Assembly: GCA_003223595.1 (NCBI GenBank) | Contig: QHVR01000106.1 | Coordinates: 1-30,571, forward strand | DNA from: Acidobacteriota bacterium | GTDB taxonomy: Bacteria > Acidobacteriota > Terriglobia > Terriglobales > Acidobacteriaceae | Length of the DNA stretch: 30,571 bases | Direction: 5' to 3' | Shown: positions 1 through 10,407 of the stretch, piece by piece | Layout: each line of letters starts with the position of its first letter | Numbering within the stretch: the first letter of the stretch is position 1 | Notes under the pieces: generated by a model | Told to the model about the DNA's origin: nothing | What the model saw: only the letters and a program-made list of their open reading frames with translations | Database searches by the model: none | Made by a program: the position numbers and the translations under genes

Positions 1-873
1 GCCAAGGCGCGAGCCCGGGCGGTGGCCTGGTTTATGACTGCGAATCCTCTGGCGGGAGTAGTTGGCAGTCCGGTATCGGGCGCCTTGTTGGGTCTGCATG
101 GGCGAGGTCTCAGCGGGTGGCAATGGATGTTCATCATCGAGGGCTTGCCGGCGATTGTGCTCGGAGCGGTGGTGTTCTTCACCTTGTCGGATTGGCCGGC
201 GGAAGCACATTGGCTGAATCCAGAGCATCGGGAGTGGCTGTTGCAAATGTTGGATCGAGAGCGTGCACTCGAAGCAGCAGTGCCCCAAAGTAGCTTTTGG
301 TCGGTTCTACTGAGCCGAAGAATGTGGCTGCTGTCGATCGTCTACTTCGGCGTTTCAACGACCATGTACGGCGTGACTCTGTGGCTTCCCAGCGTCATCC
401 GGTCTTTTTCTGGCCTGAGCTACCTGTGGACAGGAGTAATCGCCATCTTTCCGTTCCTGGTCACCGTGCTGGTAATGGTCCTGGTGGGAGTGCTTTCTGA
501 CCGCAAAGGCGAGCGCCGCTGGCATACTGCGGTGCCTGCATTCATTGCAGCCGCAGGATTGGCTCTGGCAGGCTACGGCAATTCAACCCTCATCGTGGTG
601 ACTGGACTTGCGCTGGGAATGGCGTTCGCAGAAGGCATGGTCGGGCCGTTTTGGGCGATGGCAACCTCCAGCATGGCTGGTCTATCGGCGGCCGCGGGAA
701 TTGCCATGATCAACTCGCTGGCGAATTTAGGTGGCTATTTCGGTCCGGACATCATCGGTTTCTTCCGCGGCTCAAATGGCGGATTCCGGGGAGGCCTGCT
801 AGCCATCAGTGCCACGGTCGCCCTCAGCGGTGTCATTGCGCTCGTGACAGGGCGACGGCGGCTGGCTGCCTAA
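1..873 (+). CDS. MFS transporter, anion:cation symporter type (5' end missing)
   Basis: This is the C-terminal part of a major facilitator superfamily permease in the inner membrane. The reading frame is open from base 1: residues encoded before the GTG at 22 continue the protein, so the true start lies outside the window. The visible part begins in the region around transmembrane helix 4-5 (AVAWFMTANPLAG-like, then SGALLG), has the hydrophilic central loop rich in charged residues (EHREWLLQMLDRER) and then six further hydrophobic helices. The WQWMFIIEG and ALL-LHG pattern resembles the ACS family (tartrate, phthalate and hexuronate carriers). The substrate cannot be told from the sequence. 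It ends 91 bases before the lipid cluster and is on the same strand, but nothing ties its function to that cluster. Confidence 0.85.
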   Translation, partial: AKARARAVAWFMTANPLAGVVGSPVSGALLGLHGRGLSGWQWMFIIEGLPAIVLGAVVFFTLSDWPAEAHWLNPEHREWLLQMLDRERALEAAVPQSSFWSVLLSRRMWLLSIVYFGVSTTMYGVTLWLPSVIRSFSGLSYLWTGVIAIFPFLVTVLVMVLVGVLSDRKGERRWHTAVPAFIAAAGLALAGYGNSTLIVVTGLALGMAFAEGMVGPFWAMATSSMAGLSAAAGIAMINSLANLGGYFGPDIIGFFRGSNGGFRGGLLAISATVALSGVIALVTGRRRLAA

Positions 874-964
874 ACCGCTTCGTGCTTCGTTCCACTCCAT
901 CTATTGTTTACAATACATTTCGACTACTTACATACGCTGGACCTTATAAGGAAGAACCGCAATT

Positions 965-3298
965 TTGGATCAGTCGAACCATAATTCCAATCCGACGGTG
1001 TACTGGCGCGTAGAAGGTAGCCTGCTGGACCTGACCGTGGTCAGGCCGGTGGCTTTCTTTACGTGGAATGCGCAGACATTTACAGGACGCCTCCGTCGCC
1101 GCGGGCTGATCTTCCTGATGGCTGTTCTTCGCCCGGTTCTCTACTCGACCAACCGCAAGTTTGCTACCCGGATGGTGCACACCGTCCTTCGCGGGGTGAC
1201 CAGGGATCGGCTCGATCTGCTCGGCGAGGAATACTTCCAATACAAACTGAAACCGCACCTCAAGGGCCGGGGCGCGCAGCAGGTAAGAGAACTGGTGCAG
1301 TCCGGGGCAGATGTAGTTCTGGTGAGCCAGGCGCTGGATCACATCATGGTTCCGCTGGCTCAGCATCTTGGGGTGAAGCGCATCGTCGCCAACCGTCTGG
1401 AATTTCGCGACGGCATTGCCACCGGCCGGCTGCTCGACCCAGTGATCCGGCCGCGGGGATTTTTTGCGCCGTTCAACGACAATATGCCGGATGGCCGCCG
1501 CGCTCCCAAAACTCTTGCCCGCCATCTCGATATTTCTCTGGACCAATTGCGCTCGGCCACGGTTCCCGCCGAGAGGCAAGTGGTTCGGCCGGGGCGTCCG
1601 GTCGTACATTTTGAGGGACGCAAGCAGGCGGCCGGCTTCTCCGTCCGACGAGCCTTTACAGGGAAGCAGGTGATGCTGATCGGTGTAACCGGATTTATAG
1701 GCAAGGTCTGGCTCGCCAATACTCTGCTGGACCTGCCGCAAGTGAAAAAGATTTATCTGCTGATTCGCAGGCAGAAGTCGACGCCGGCTGAAAGGCGATT
1801 CGAGAAGTTGCTGGAAGAATCGCCGGTGTTCGATCCTCTGTTCGAGCGTTACGGAAGCAGGCTGGCAGGTTTCCTGCGCGACAAAATCGAAGTCGTCGAG
1901 GGTGATGTAACGCAGCCGGGGCTCGGATTGGCGGAAACCGTCGCTGAACATCTACACAAGAATCTCGATCTCATCGTAAACAGTTCCGGCCTGACTGACT
2001 TCAATCCCGATCTGCGGGACGCGCTGACTACGAACACGGACGCGGCGCTGAATATTCTCGAATTCGTGCGGCATTCGGATCGCGCCGGATTGCTGCATTT
2101 ATCGACCTGTTACGTGGCGGGCGAGCAGGATGGCCGCGTTCCAGAGAGGCTGATCCCGAACTACAATCCCCGCGGCCAGGCAGACTTCGATGCGGAAAAA
2201 GAATGGCACGCTCTGCAGGATTTGATTGCCAAGGCTGAAGCGCAGTCGCAAAGCGAGGAGGTCACTTCCGAGCTTCGAAAACAGGCCCAAGCCAGGGAGC
2301 ATGCGGCCAAGGACCTGCAAGGGGCTGCCCTGGAAAATCAGGTTCGCAAAAATCGCGTGCGCTGGCTCAAAAACTATCGTACCGAAGCCGGTATGCGGCG
2401 AGCCCGGGAACTGGGATGGCCGAACACCTACACGCTTACAAAAAGTCTGGCTGAATCTCTGATTGTGAAGTATGGAGCCGGGCTTCCGGTTGCAGTGGTG
2501 CGCCCCGCCATCGTCGAGACTTCGGTCGCCAAGCCCTTTGTGGGCTGGAATGAGGGCATCAACACCTCTGCATCTTTGTCGTATCTACTGGGGACATATT
2601 TCCGGCAATTGCCTTCGAAAGAGAGCAAGCGGTTGGATATCATTCCTGTGGACTCGGTTTGCGCGGGGATGACGCTGGTGGCCGCCGCCATCATAGAACG
2701 CCGTCACGAACCGCTGTACCAGCTCGCAACCTCGGTGACAAATCCCTGCGACATGGGCCGTTCGATTGAGTTGACGGCGCTGGCGCATCGCAGACATTAC
2801 CGTGCGCAAGAAGGTTTGGAGTCATGGCTTCGCCTGCGCCTCGATGCCATTCCTGTTTCCAAGGCTCGCTACAACCGGATGTCGGCGCCGGCGCAAAAGG
2901 CAATTCTGCAGTCCATCCAGCGGATCATGTCGCCACTTCCACTGAAGAAGGCCCCGCTGGTGAAGGCTGAGCGTAATCTCGAGCGCGTGGAGAAATTAAT
3001 TGAGCTCTTCGAGCCGTTCATTTTGCTGCATGAGCACGATTTTGCGGCGGAGAACATCGAGAAACTCTCTTATGCTCTTGCTCCGGAAGAACGCGAACAG
3101 TTTGCCTATGACACGCGCTCGCTTGACTGGTGGGAGTACTGGATCAACATTCACATTCCGGCGCTTCGCCGCTGGACCTATCCTTTGATTGAGGGGCGCC
3201 CGCTTGAAGCGCGGCCTCCCCGGAGTTTTCAACTTGCGCCCGCGAACGGCGATGCCGTCAAAACCGGGACCAACGGAGCAACGTGGCGATATTCCTGA
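965..3298 (+). CDS. Two-domain fatty acyl reductase: degenerate HAD domain plus FAR-type SDR domain
   Basis: Predicted to reduce an activated fatty acyl group (CoA or ACP thioester) to aldehyde or alcohol with NAD(P)H. Residues 10-165 look like a HAD-IB (SerB-like) phosphatase domain, but motif I, normally DxDGT, reads RVEGS at 15-19, so both catalytic aspartates are gone and the late GDxxSD motif is not recognisable. Residues 231-600 form an extended SDR domain of the NAD_binding_4/fatty acyl reductase type, with GVTGFIG at 240-246 and the catalytic YTLTK at 489-493. A charged, probably coiled-coil insertion spans about 410-470. The last 150 residues resemble the C-terminal domain of FAR enzymes and end in a WEYWINIHIPALRRW stretch. 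The start is TTG with AAGGA at 948-952, a 12-base spacer, so it is tentative; GTG at 998 is an alternative. First gene of a co-directional run; its end overlaps the next gene by 16 bases. Confidence 0.82.
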   Translation: MDQSNHNSNPTVYWRVEGSLLDLTVVRPVAFFTWNAQTFTGRLRRRGLIFLMAVLRPVLYSTNRKFATRMVHTVLRGVTRDRLDLLGEEYFQYKLKPHLKGRGAQQVRELVQSGADVVLVSQALDHIMVPLAQHLGVKRIVANRLEFRDGIATGRLLDPVIRPRGFFAPFNDNMPDGRRAPKTLARHLDISLDQLRSATVPAERQVVRPGRPVVHFEGRKQAAGFSVRRAFTGKQVMLIGVTGFIGKVWLANTLLDLPQVKKIYLLIRRQKSTPAERRFEKLLEESPVFDPLFERYGSRLAGFLRDKIEVVEGDVTQPGLGLAETVAEHLHKNLDLIVNSSGLTDFNPDLRDALTTNTDAALNILEFVRHSDRAGLLHLSTCYVAGEQDGRVPERLIPNYNPRGQADFDAEKEWHALQDLIAKAEAQSQSEEVTSELRKQAQAREHAAKDLQGAALENQVRKNRVRWLKNYRTEAGMRRARELGWPNTYTLTKSLAESLIVKYGAGLPVAVVRPAIVETSVAKPFVGWNEGINTSASLSYLLGTYFRQLPSKESKRLDIIPVDSVCAGMTLVAAAIIERRHEPLYQLATSVTNPCDMGRSIELTALAHRRHYRAQEGLESWLRLRLDAIPVSKARYNRMSAPAQKAILQSIQRIMSPLPLKKAPLVKAERNLERVEKLIELFEPFILLHEHDFAAENIEKLSYALAPEEREQFAYDTRSLDWWEYWINIHIPALRRWTYPLIEGRPLEARPPRSFQLAPANGDAVKTGTNGATWRYS

Positions 3299-4412
3299 CC
3301 GGATCCACCGGATACATCGGCGCGCACGTCGCCGCCAATCTGCTGCAGGAGCACGGCGCATCTCTGAATCTTCTGGTGCGTGCGCGCGATGCTCAGGAGG
3401 CGCACCTTCGGCTCTGGCGCGCTATGCAACTCCACCTGGAATTTTCCAAATTTTATGACTACCTGCAGACCAGGGTGCGCGTATTCTGCGGCGATCTGAC
3501 TGCTCCCGGTTTCGGTTTGGGACGCGATGAGTACGACCGTCTCGTGCACACCACGGATTCGGTGATCCACTGCGCTGCATCTTTAAACCGCAAATCCGAG
3601 AAGAGCTGCCTGAATGTGAATCTACGGGGCACTCTGGAGGTGCTCACCTTAGCGCGGCATGCGGAGCACTACCATGGCCTGCGCCGGTTCAGCGAGGTCA
3701 GCACGGTGGCTGTAGCCGGTAAGCGACAGAACGAGATTGTCACTGAAGATCAGTCCATCGAGTGGGATCGTTCCGATTACGATCCATACGCGCGCACCAA
3801 GAAATTCTGTGAACACATGACGCGCGTGCTGCTGCCCGATACGCCGAAAACGATTTTTCGTCCGAGCATCGTTCTGGGAGACAGCCGGCGGGCCGAAACC
3901 ACCCAGTTCGACATGGTCAAGGCGTTCGTGTTTCTGGCGGGCCTACCCGCGCTGCCATTTCGTCCCAACGACAAGGTCGACATCGTCAATGTCGATTTCG
4001 TAGCTGATGCCATTGCCACTTTGCACCAGAAGGAGCAGCCTCGCTTCGATACCTATCACCTTTCGTCGGGTACGTCGTCGCAGACCTTTCGGGAATTGAC
4101 CACCGCTTTGGCGGCTGCGCAACAGAAGCGTAAACCAGTGTTCCTGCCTTTCGCGGAAGGTCCCTTTACCGGGTCCGTGAAGTTCCTTTCGAACCGGAGA
4201 GGGACGCTGGGCAGCGGCGCGACACTGCTGAAGGTCTTCATGCCGTACCTGGTCTGGAATACCGTATTCGACAACACGCGAGTTACTTCTGAACTTGGAC
4301 GGCGGCCCGTGCCATTCTCGCAATACAGCTTTCCCTTGCTGAAGTTCAGCCGCGAAAACAATTTCCAATACCAATACCAGCCCTGGCCTGCGGCACGCGG
4401 AGGCAGCGCCGC

Positions 4413-4416
<4 letters not shown>
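3283..4416 (+). CDS. Extended SDR, thioester-reductase/male-sterility type oxidoreductase
   Basis: A stand-alone NAD(P)-dependent reductase related to the thioester reductase domains of carboxylic acid reductases and NRPS enzymes. The nucleotide-binding glycine motif TGSTGYIG is at residues 6-13, the active-site Tyr-Lys pair is Y169-ARTK173, and the SDR serine is S140. A VRxxD-like segment follows strand 2 (LVRARD at 31-36), as in NAD_binding_4 proteins. The start is GTG with GGAG at 3275-3278; it overlaps the end of the acyl reductase gene, and its own TGA overlaps the next ATG (ATGA), so translational coupling is likely. Having a second reductase beside a FAR-type enzyme suggests either two successive reductions or two substrates. 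It could instead be a sugar-nucleotide epimerase-like SDR, given the pyruvyl transferase next door, but the N-terminal pattern fits thioester reductases better. Confidence 0.78.
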
Positions 4417-5820
<1,404 letters not shown>

Positions 5821-5837
5821 TCCCGAAGCTCGCCACG

Positions 5838-7472
5838 ATGCCCTTTGTCGGAGAAATCTTTGCGCAACTGAAGGCCGCTGGGAGTAACCCGGTTCTGCAG
5901 GAGATCCGCGATGGCCAGATCACGGCTGTGACCGGGGCAGAACTCCTCGAATTAGTGCAGCGAGCGAGAACCTTTCTTGCTTCGAAGAGTCTGGCTAAGG
6001 GCGAACGTTGTGGTCTCCTTGCAGCAAACAGCATTCGCTGGATCGCGATGGATCTGGCGGCCACGGCTGAGGGGCTGATCGTCGTTCCCCTCTATTACCG
6101 CCAGGCTCCGCACGAACTGGTTGCCATGATGAAGGACAGCACGCCCGCCCTGGTCTGCTGCGGAGACGCAACCCTGCGGGACGGAATCCAGCAGAACTGG
6201 GCTGCGGCTCCCCCGCACTTTCTATTCGACGAGATCTTCGCGGGAGTTGAGGGAATTTCGCTGGATCGTCCGCAGGTGCGCAGCGAAGATCCGGTCGTCA
6301 TCATTTACACGTCCGGCACATCGGGTGAGGCGAAGGGTGTGGTGCTCACAGCGGCCAATGTCGGCTTTATGCTCGGGTGTACGTCGGCTCGCCTGGATCT
6401 GTTGATGGGTGGACGCACCTCGCAAGATCGCATCTTTCATTACCTGCCATTCAGCTTTTGCGCGTCATGGATCGCGGTGCTCACCTTCTTGTTACGGGGC
6501 AGCCTGGTTACGCTCAATACCGACCTGACGAAAATAGCCAATGACATGCCCGCGGTCGCTCCCCATTATTTCCTCAACGTCCCGCAATTATTGGAGCGCA
6601 TGCGGCGCGGCGTTGATGAACAGATCGCGGCCAAAGGCGGGGTGGCGCAAGCGATCTACTCTCGCGCAAAGGCAGCGTGGTGTGACAAAGGCAGAGAGGC
6701 AACCTCAACCTGGCTCTGGCTTGCCAAGCGACTCGTCTTTCCGCAGATCCGGAAAAAGATGGTGGGGGAGAATCTAAAAGCCTTAATCTGCGGATCGGCT
6801 CCGCTCACGCCGGAAACTCAAAGTTATTTCACCATGCTGGGCATTCCTGTGTTGCAGGTCTATGGGCTCACGGAAACCACCGGGATCTGCACTATGGATG
6901 ATCCGCGCCATCCTCTGCCGGGACGAGTAGGGCCGGCGATTCCCGGGATCGAGATGAAGCTCAGTGAGAATGATGAAATTGTGGTTCGTGGTCCCAATGT
7001 GTTCCCCGCATATTGGAATCGTCCACAGCAGACTGCCGAAGTGCTGCGGGATGGATGGTTCCATACGGGCGATCAGGGCGAATTGGACGCGGGCACGTGG
7101 CGCATCGTCGGCCGCATCAAGAATCTGATCATACTGGGCTCCGGCCACAAGCTTGCCCCGGAATCCATGGAAGAGGAAATCCAGCATCTGCTGCCGAATG
7201 CACAGCAGGTGGTGATTATCGGAAATGGTCGCGGATATCTTTCCGCCATCCTTACTGGCGATGTTAGTCGCGATCAGGTGCAAGCCGTCCTTGACCGGGT
7301 TAACGCGCAGCATCCCCATTACAAGCAAATTCGTGCTTTTTGTGTCCGCAAAGAGCCGTTCTCGATTGAGAATGGCATGCTCACAGCCAACGGAAAGCTG
7401 AAGCGAGACCTGATTTCGAAGCGCATGAGCAGCGAGATCGAAGACATGTATCAGGCGGTGAAGACCGCATGA
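5838..7472 (+). CDS. AMP-binding acyl ligase 1 (fatty acyl-AMP/CoA ligase family)
   Basis: An ANL-superfamily adenylating enzyme that should activate a carboxylic acid, most likely a fatty acid, as acyl-AMP and pass it to CoA or to the carrier protein encoded downstream. The AMP/P-loop motif YTSGTSGEAKG is at residues 157-167 and fits the family signature. YGLTETTG is at 342-349, the HTGD motif at 409-412, and the hinge region GRIKN follows at about 426-430. The C-terminal catalytic lysine is K520 in NGKLKR. The length of 544 residues is normal. The start is ATG 17 bases after the corrected end of the pyruvyl transferase gene, and the stop overlaps the next start as ATGA, so coupling with the hydratase gene is likely. 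The acyl specificity and the acceptor (CoA or ACP) cannot be read from the sequence. Confidence 0.85.
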   Translation: MPFVGEIFAQLKAAGSNPVLQEIRDGQITAVTGAELLELVQRARTFLASKSLAKGERCGLLAANSIRWIAMDLAATAEGLIVVPLYYRQAPHELVAMMKDSTPALVCCGDATLRDGIQQNWAAAPPHFLFDEIFAGVEGISLDRPQVRSEDPVVIIYTSGTSGEAKGVVLTAANVGFMLGCTSARLDLLMGGRTSQDRIFHYLPFSFCASWIAVLTFLLRGSLVTLNTDLTKIANDMPAVAPHYFLNVPQLLERMRRGVDEQIAAKGGVAQAIYSRAKAAWCDKGREATSTWLWLAKRLVFPQIRKKMVGENLKALICGSAPLTPETQSYFTMLGIPVLQVYGLTETTGICTMDDPRHPLPGRVGPAIPGIEMKLSENDEIVVRGPNVFPAYWNRPQQTAEVLRDGWFHTGDQGELDAGTWRIVGRIKNLIILGSGHKLAPESMEEEIQHLLPNAQQVVIIGNGRGYLSAILTGDVSRDQVQAVLDRVNAQHPHYKQIRAFCVRKEPFSIENGMLTANGKLKRDLISKRMSSEIEDMYQAVKTA

Positions 7473-8284
7473 ACACGACACCGGTGACAAAGCGCGGGCA
7501 GACCATGTCGTACTCGGTGCATGAAGGAGTGCTCGAACTCGCGCTCAACCGCGCCCCGTGCAACGAAATCGGGTCCCTCTCTCTGGAGGACCTCGAGTCA
7601 TTTTCTGCCGCTCTGCAGGAGCTTGAGCCTCAGCTTCATGCTGTCATCATCCACAGTGAGAGGAAAGCCGGTTTCTGCGCTGGAGCCGATTTGCGGGAAC
7701 TGTACGATCGCTCGCAAGCCATGGAAAAGAAGGCGGCAATCCGCGGCGTCCGCGATTTCCTAGAACGCATTCACCGAGTGTTGAACACGATTGACGCTTC
7801 GGCTCTAACCACGATTGCAGCGGTTCAGGGCGTAACCTTTGGCGGCGGACTGGAGCTGGCACTGGCCTGCGATCTGATCATTGCGGATAAGACCGCCCGC
7901 TTTGCCTTCCCGGAACTTCGTCTTGGTTTGATTCCGGGATTTGGCGGAATACCGCGCTTGAAGCGGGATGTGGGGAATGCGGTCGTCCGCGATCTGCTGC
8001 TGACTGGACGCAGCTTTAACGTGACCAAAGCACAGCAGATCGGATTAGCCAGCCAGGTGGTCGGCGAAGGAGAAGCGCTGCGCGCCGCCCGCGCAACTGC
8101 CGCGCAGGTGGGCAAGTTCGATCGGCAGACGTCTGCCGCGGCGAAACAGTTCATCAAACCCATTCCAAACGACGAACTGAAAAAGGAAATCGATATTTTT
8201 TGTGAGTTGTTCGAGCGCCCCGCAGTGCAGGCTGGGCTGAAGAAGTTCGTCGAAAGCACGAATGCGCAGCCGTATCTGCCGTGA
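7469..8284 (+). CDS. Enoyl-CoA hydratase/isomerase (crotonase) family protein
   Basis: A crotonase-fold enzyme that probably hydrates, dehydrates or isomerises a 2-enoyl thioester. The first oxyanion-hole segment FCAGADL is at residues 69-75 and the second, GVTFGGGLEL, at 121-130. Both acid/base glutamates of true hydratases are in place: E129 in GGGLEL and E149 in FPELRLGLIPG, so the protein looks catalytically competent. The length of 271 residues is typical. The ATG at 7469 overlaps the preceding stop by four bases; an in-frame ATG at 7505 (residue 13) is a possible later start that matches the usual family beginning better. Its place between an acyl ligase and an ACP suggests that it modifies the acyl chain of the cluster's product rather than taking part in general beta-oxidation, but this is inferred from position only. 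Confidence 0.83.
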   Translation: MNTTPVTKRGQTMSYSVHEGVLELALNRAPCNEIGSLSLEDLESFSAALQELEPQLHAVIIHSERKAGFCAGADLRELYDRSQAMEKKAAIRGVRDFLERIHRVLNTIDASALTTIAAVQGVTFGGGLELALACDLIIADKTARFAFPELRLGLIPGFGGIPRLKRDVGNAVVRDLLLTGRSFNVTKAQQIGLASQVVGEGEALRAARATAAQVGKFDRQTSAAAKQFIKPIPNDELKKEIDIFCELFERPAVQAGLKKFVESTNAQPYLP

Positions 8285-8310
8285 CGAAAACTCAATTAGA
8301 ATGACTCGTT

Positions 8311-8553
8311 ATGCCAACCACCGAAAAGACTCTAGACGAAATTCTTACTCTGGCCGCGATCCACTTCAAGGTTCCGCGCGAAAAGCTCTCCCCCGACGAC
8401 GATTTCTTTAAGGCTCTCGGCATTGACAGCCTGCAGACGCTGGATTTGCTCACCAAATTGGAGAATCATTTCCATGTCGAGTTACCCGACTACGAACTAC
8501 AGGGCGTGAGCGACTTCCGCACCCTGGCCGACAAGATCCAGGCTCGGTTGTAG
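8311..8553 (+). CDS. Stand-alone acyl carrier protein
   Basis: A small acidic carrier protein of 80 residues. The phosphopantetheine attachment site is S40 in GIDSLQ, preceded by the PDDDFF segment and followed by a helix (TLDLLTKLENHF) and a ELQGVSDFRTLADKI tail typical of carrier proteins from modular or dedicated pathways rather than of primary AcpP. It needs a phosphopantetheinyl transferase, which is not in this window. It sits 26 bases after the hydratase and 94 bases before the second acyl ligase, so one or both ligases may load it. The reductase genes upstream could then release the acyl chain from it. No strong ribosome binding site is visible before the ATG. Confidence 0.88.
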   Translation: MPTTEKTLDEILTLAAIHFKVPREKLSPDDDFFKALGIDSLQTLDLLTKLENHFHVELPDYELQGVSDFRTLADKIQARL

Positions 8554-8647
8554 GTGCTGGCTGTACTCTTTGCGGGAATGGCGGTCATTGATTGATTACT
8601 ATGCCTTCCACCGAATCACCGTGTCTCTGTGGTGAAATGACTCTTTA

Positions 8648-10360
8648 ATGCTTGATCTCAACAAGTACACCTGTCTGGGCGCCGTCCTGCGCGATGCTCT
8701 GGATCGTTACTCCAGCGAGGTGTGCCTGATTGAGGCTGAGCGGGACCGGGAAAAACTCCGGCTCACCTATTCCGATTTCAAAGAAATTGCCCTGCCACTG
8801 GCCCGCGCTCTCGAAGACGCCGACTTCGATGCCAATGACCGCGCCGCCATCATCATGACCAACCAGTCCAAGTGGCTGATCTCGGCGTACGCGATCTTCT
8901 ATTGTGGCGGTGTGCTGGTTCCGCTGGATTACAAGCTCAGCGCGGCCGAGCACCTGCAACTGCTGGCGCACTCGAAGGCAAAAGTTCTGGTCGTCGAGTA
9001 CCACCTGTGGCGGGCGATCATGCAGTCGCCTCAGTTCCACGCGATTGCCACGAAGATTGTTATCGTGACCGAGGCGCCGCTCGGAGCCGAGTTGGCCGGA
9101 GCTTTCCGTTGGGAAGATTTCAAACGCAAAGGCTCACCCGATTTCGTGATGCGGCAGAAAGACGACGTAGCCTGCATCGTTTATTCCTCCGGCACAGGCG
9201 GCCGACCCAAGGGATGCGTTCTCACCCACGAGAACTATCTGGAGCAGTGCCGTTCCCTGACCGCTTGGTACCCGTTCTGGCCGGGGGTGCGATATCTCAG
9301 CATTCTGCCGACCAATCATGCTATCGATTTCATGGTGGGATTTATCGGACCATTCGTCTGCGGAGCCTGCGTGGTTCACTTGCGCACGCTCCGGCCCGAG
9401 TTCGTGCGCGATGCCTTCGTTCGCTATCGCATCACCTATGTGGCCCTGGTTCCGATGATCCTCAAGAATTTGGAGAAAGGTCTGCGGGCCAAATTCGATG
9501 AGTTGCCGAACTGGAAACGGGCTCTGTTGGACACAATGATCGCCACGAATCGGCTTCTGACGAGACGTCGCCCGAATGTGAGGCTTAGCCGCATGTTGCT
9601 CCGCAATGTGCATCGCGGATTCGGTGGCGAGTTGCTGGCGCTCATCACGGGTGGGGCCTTCATCGAGCCCTCAACCACGCAGTTCTTCTATGATCTCGGC
9701 CTACCTGTCGTGAATGGCTACGGGTTGACCGAGGCAGGCACGGCACTGACTCTGAACGACCTCAAACCGTTTCGCGCGGACACGGTGGGCAAGCCGCTTC
9801 CTGGTGTCGAACTCCGCATCTTGAACCCCGATGCGGAGGGAATTGGAGAGGTAGCCGCGCGCAGTAAGACGGTGATGTCGCACTATCTCGATGATCCGGA
9901 GCTCACGCTCGAGACCATTGTCGAAGGATGGCTGCTCACCGGCGACCTCGGGCGTTTTGAACGCCACGGTCATCTGCAGCTCTTCGGGCGCAAGAAGAAC
10001 ATGATCGTCACCGAGGGCGGCAAAAACATTTATCCCGAGGACATCGAGACTGTCTTCGACGGCCTGCCCGTCAAGGAATACGCGATTTACGCGGCAAACT
10101 ACATCTGGCCGGCAAAAGAACTCGGCAGTCGCGAAGCACTGGTTCTGATTCTCAGGCTCGAGCAGAACCAGAAGGTTGACAGTGCGTTACTCGAAGATAT
10201 TTCCACGCGCAACCGCCATCTTCCAGATTTCAAGCGCGTGAGCGGACATTTGGTTTGGGACCGTGACTTTCCGCGGACGGCCTCAATGAAAATCAAGCGA
10301 CAGTTGCTGGCGGAAGAGATCGGGAAGTTTTTCGAAAGGGCGGCAATCGTCAATCTGTAG
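8648..10360 (+). CDS. AMP-binding acyl ligase 2 (acyl-AMP ligase family)
   Basis: A second ANL-superfamily adenylating enzyme of 570 residues. The P-loop motif reads YSSGTGGRPKG at 179-189; the second glycine replaces the Ser/Thr usually found there, a deviation from the standard AMP-binding signature. YGLTEAG is at 358-364, LTGD at 430-433, GRKKNMIVTEGGKNIYPEDIE at the hinge and C-terminal domain entry (447 onward), and K548 in SMKIKR is the likely catalytic lysine. All core motifs are present, so it should be active. It follows the ACP gene by 94 bases, a gap with no recognisable element, and may be the enzyme that loads the ACP. It differs clearly from ligase 1 in sequence, so the two probably act on different acids or acceptors and are not a recent duplication. 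Confidence 0.85.
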   Translation: MLDLNKYTCLGAVLRDALDRYSSEVCLIEAERDREKLRLTYSDFKEIALPLARALEDADFDANDRAAIIMTNQSKWLISAYAIFYCGGVLVPLDYKLSAAEHLQLLAHSKAKVLVVEYHLWRAIMQSPQFHAIATKIVIVTEAPLGAELAGAFRWEDFKRKGSPDFVMRQKDDVACIVYSSGTGGRPKGCVLTHENYLEQCRSLTAWYPFWPGVRYLSILPTNHAIDFMVGFIGPFVCGACVVHLRTLRPEFVRDAFVRYRITYVALVPMILKNLEKGLRAKFDELPNWKRALLDTMIATNRLLTRRRPNVRLSRMLLRNVHRGFGGELLALITGGAFIEPSTTQFFYDLGLPVVNGYGLTEAGTALTLNDLKPFRADTVGKPLPGVELRILNPDAEGIGEVAARSKTVMSHYLDDPELTLETIVEGWLLTGDLGRFERHGHLQLFGRKKNMIVTEGGKNIYPEDIETVFDGLPVKEYAIYAANYIWPAKELGSREALVLILRLEQNQKVDSALLEDISTRNRHLPDFKRVSGHLVWDRDFPRTASMKIKRQLLAEEIGKFFERAAIVNL

Positions 10361-10407
10361 TCCGGATCGCCCACGGATCGGCCGAATCGCGAGTATCAGC
10401 CTTATTA

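Noticed and set aside
944..950. TTATAAG upstream of the acyl reductase gene as a -10 box
   Set aside because: It overlaps the probable ribosome binding site AAGGA, so a transcript starting there would lack it, and no matching -35 element is present.
944..1951. Long open frame (335 codons) on the - strand opposite the acyl reductase gene
   Set aside because: It is wholly antisense to a well-supported gene, has no recognisable domain and is rich in His/Gln/Arg as expected for a shadow of GC-rich coding sequence.
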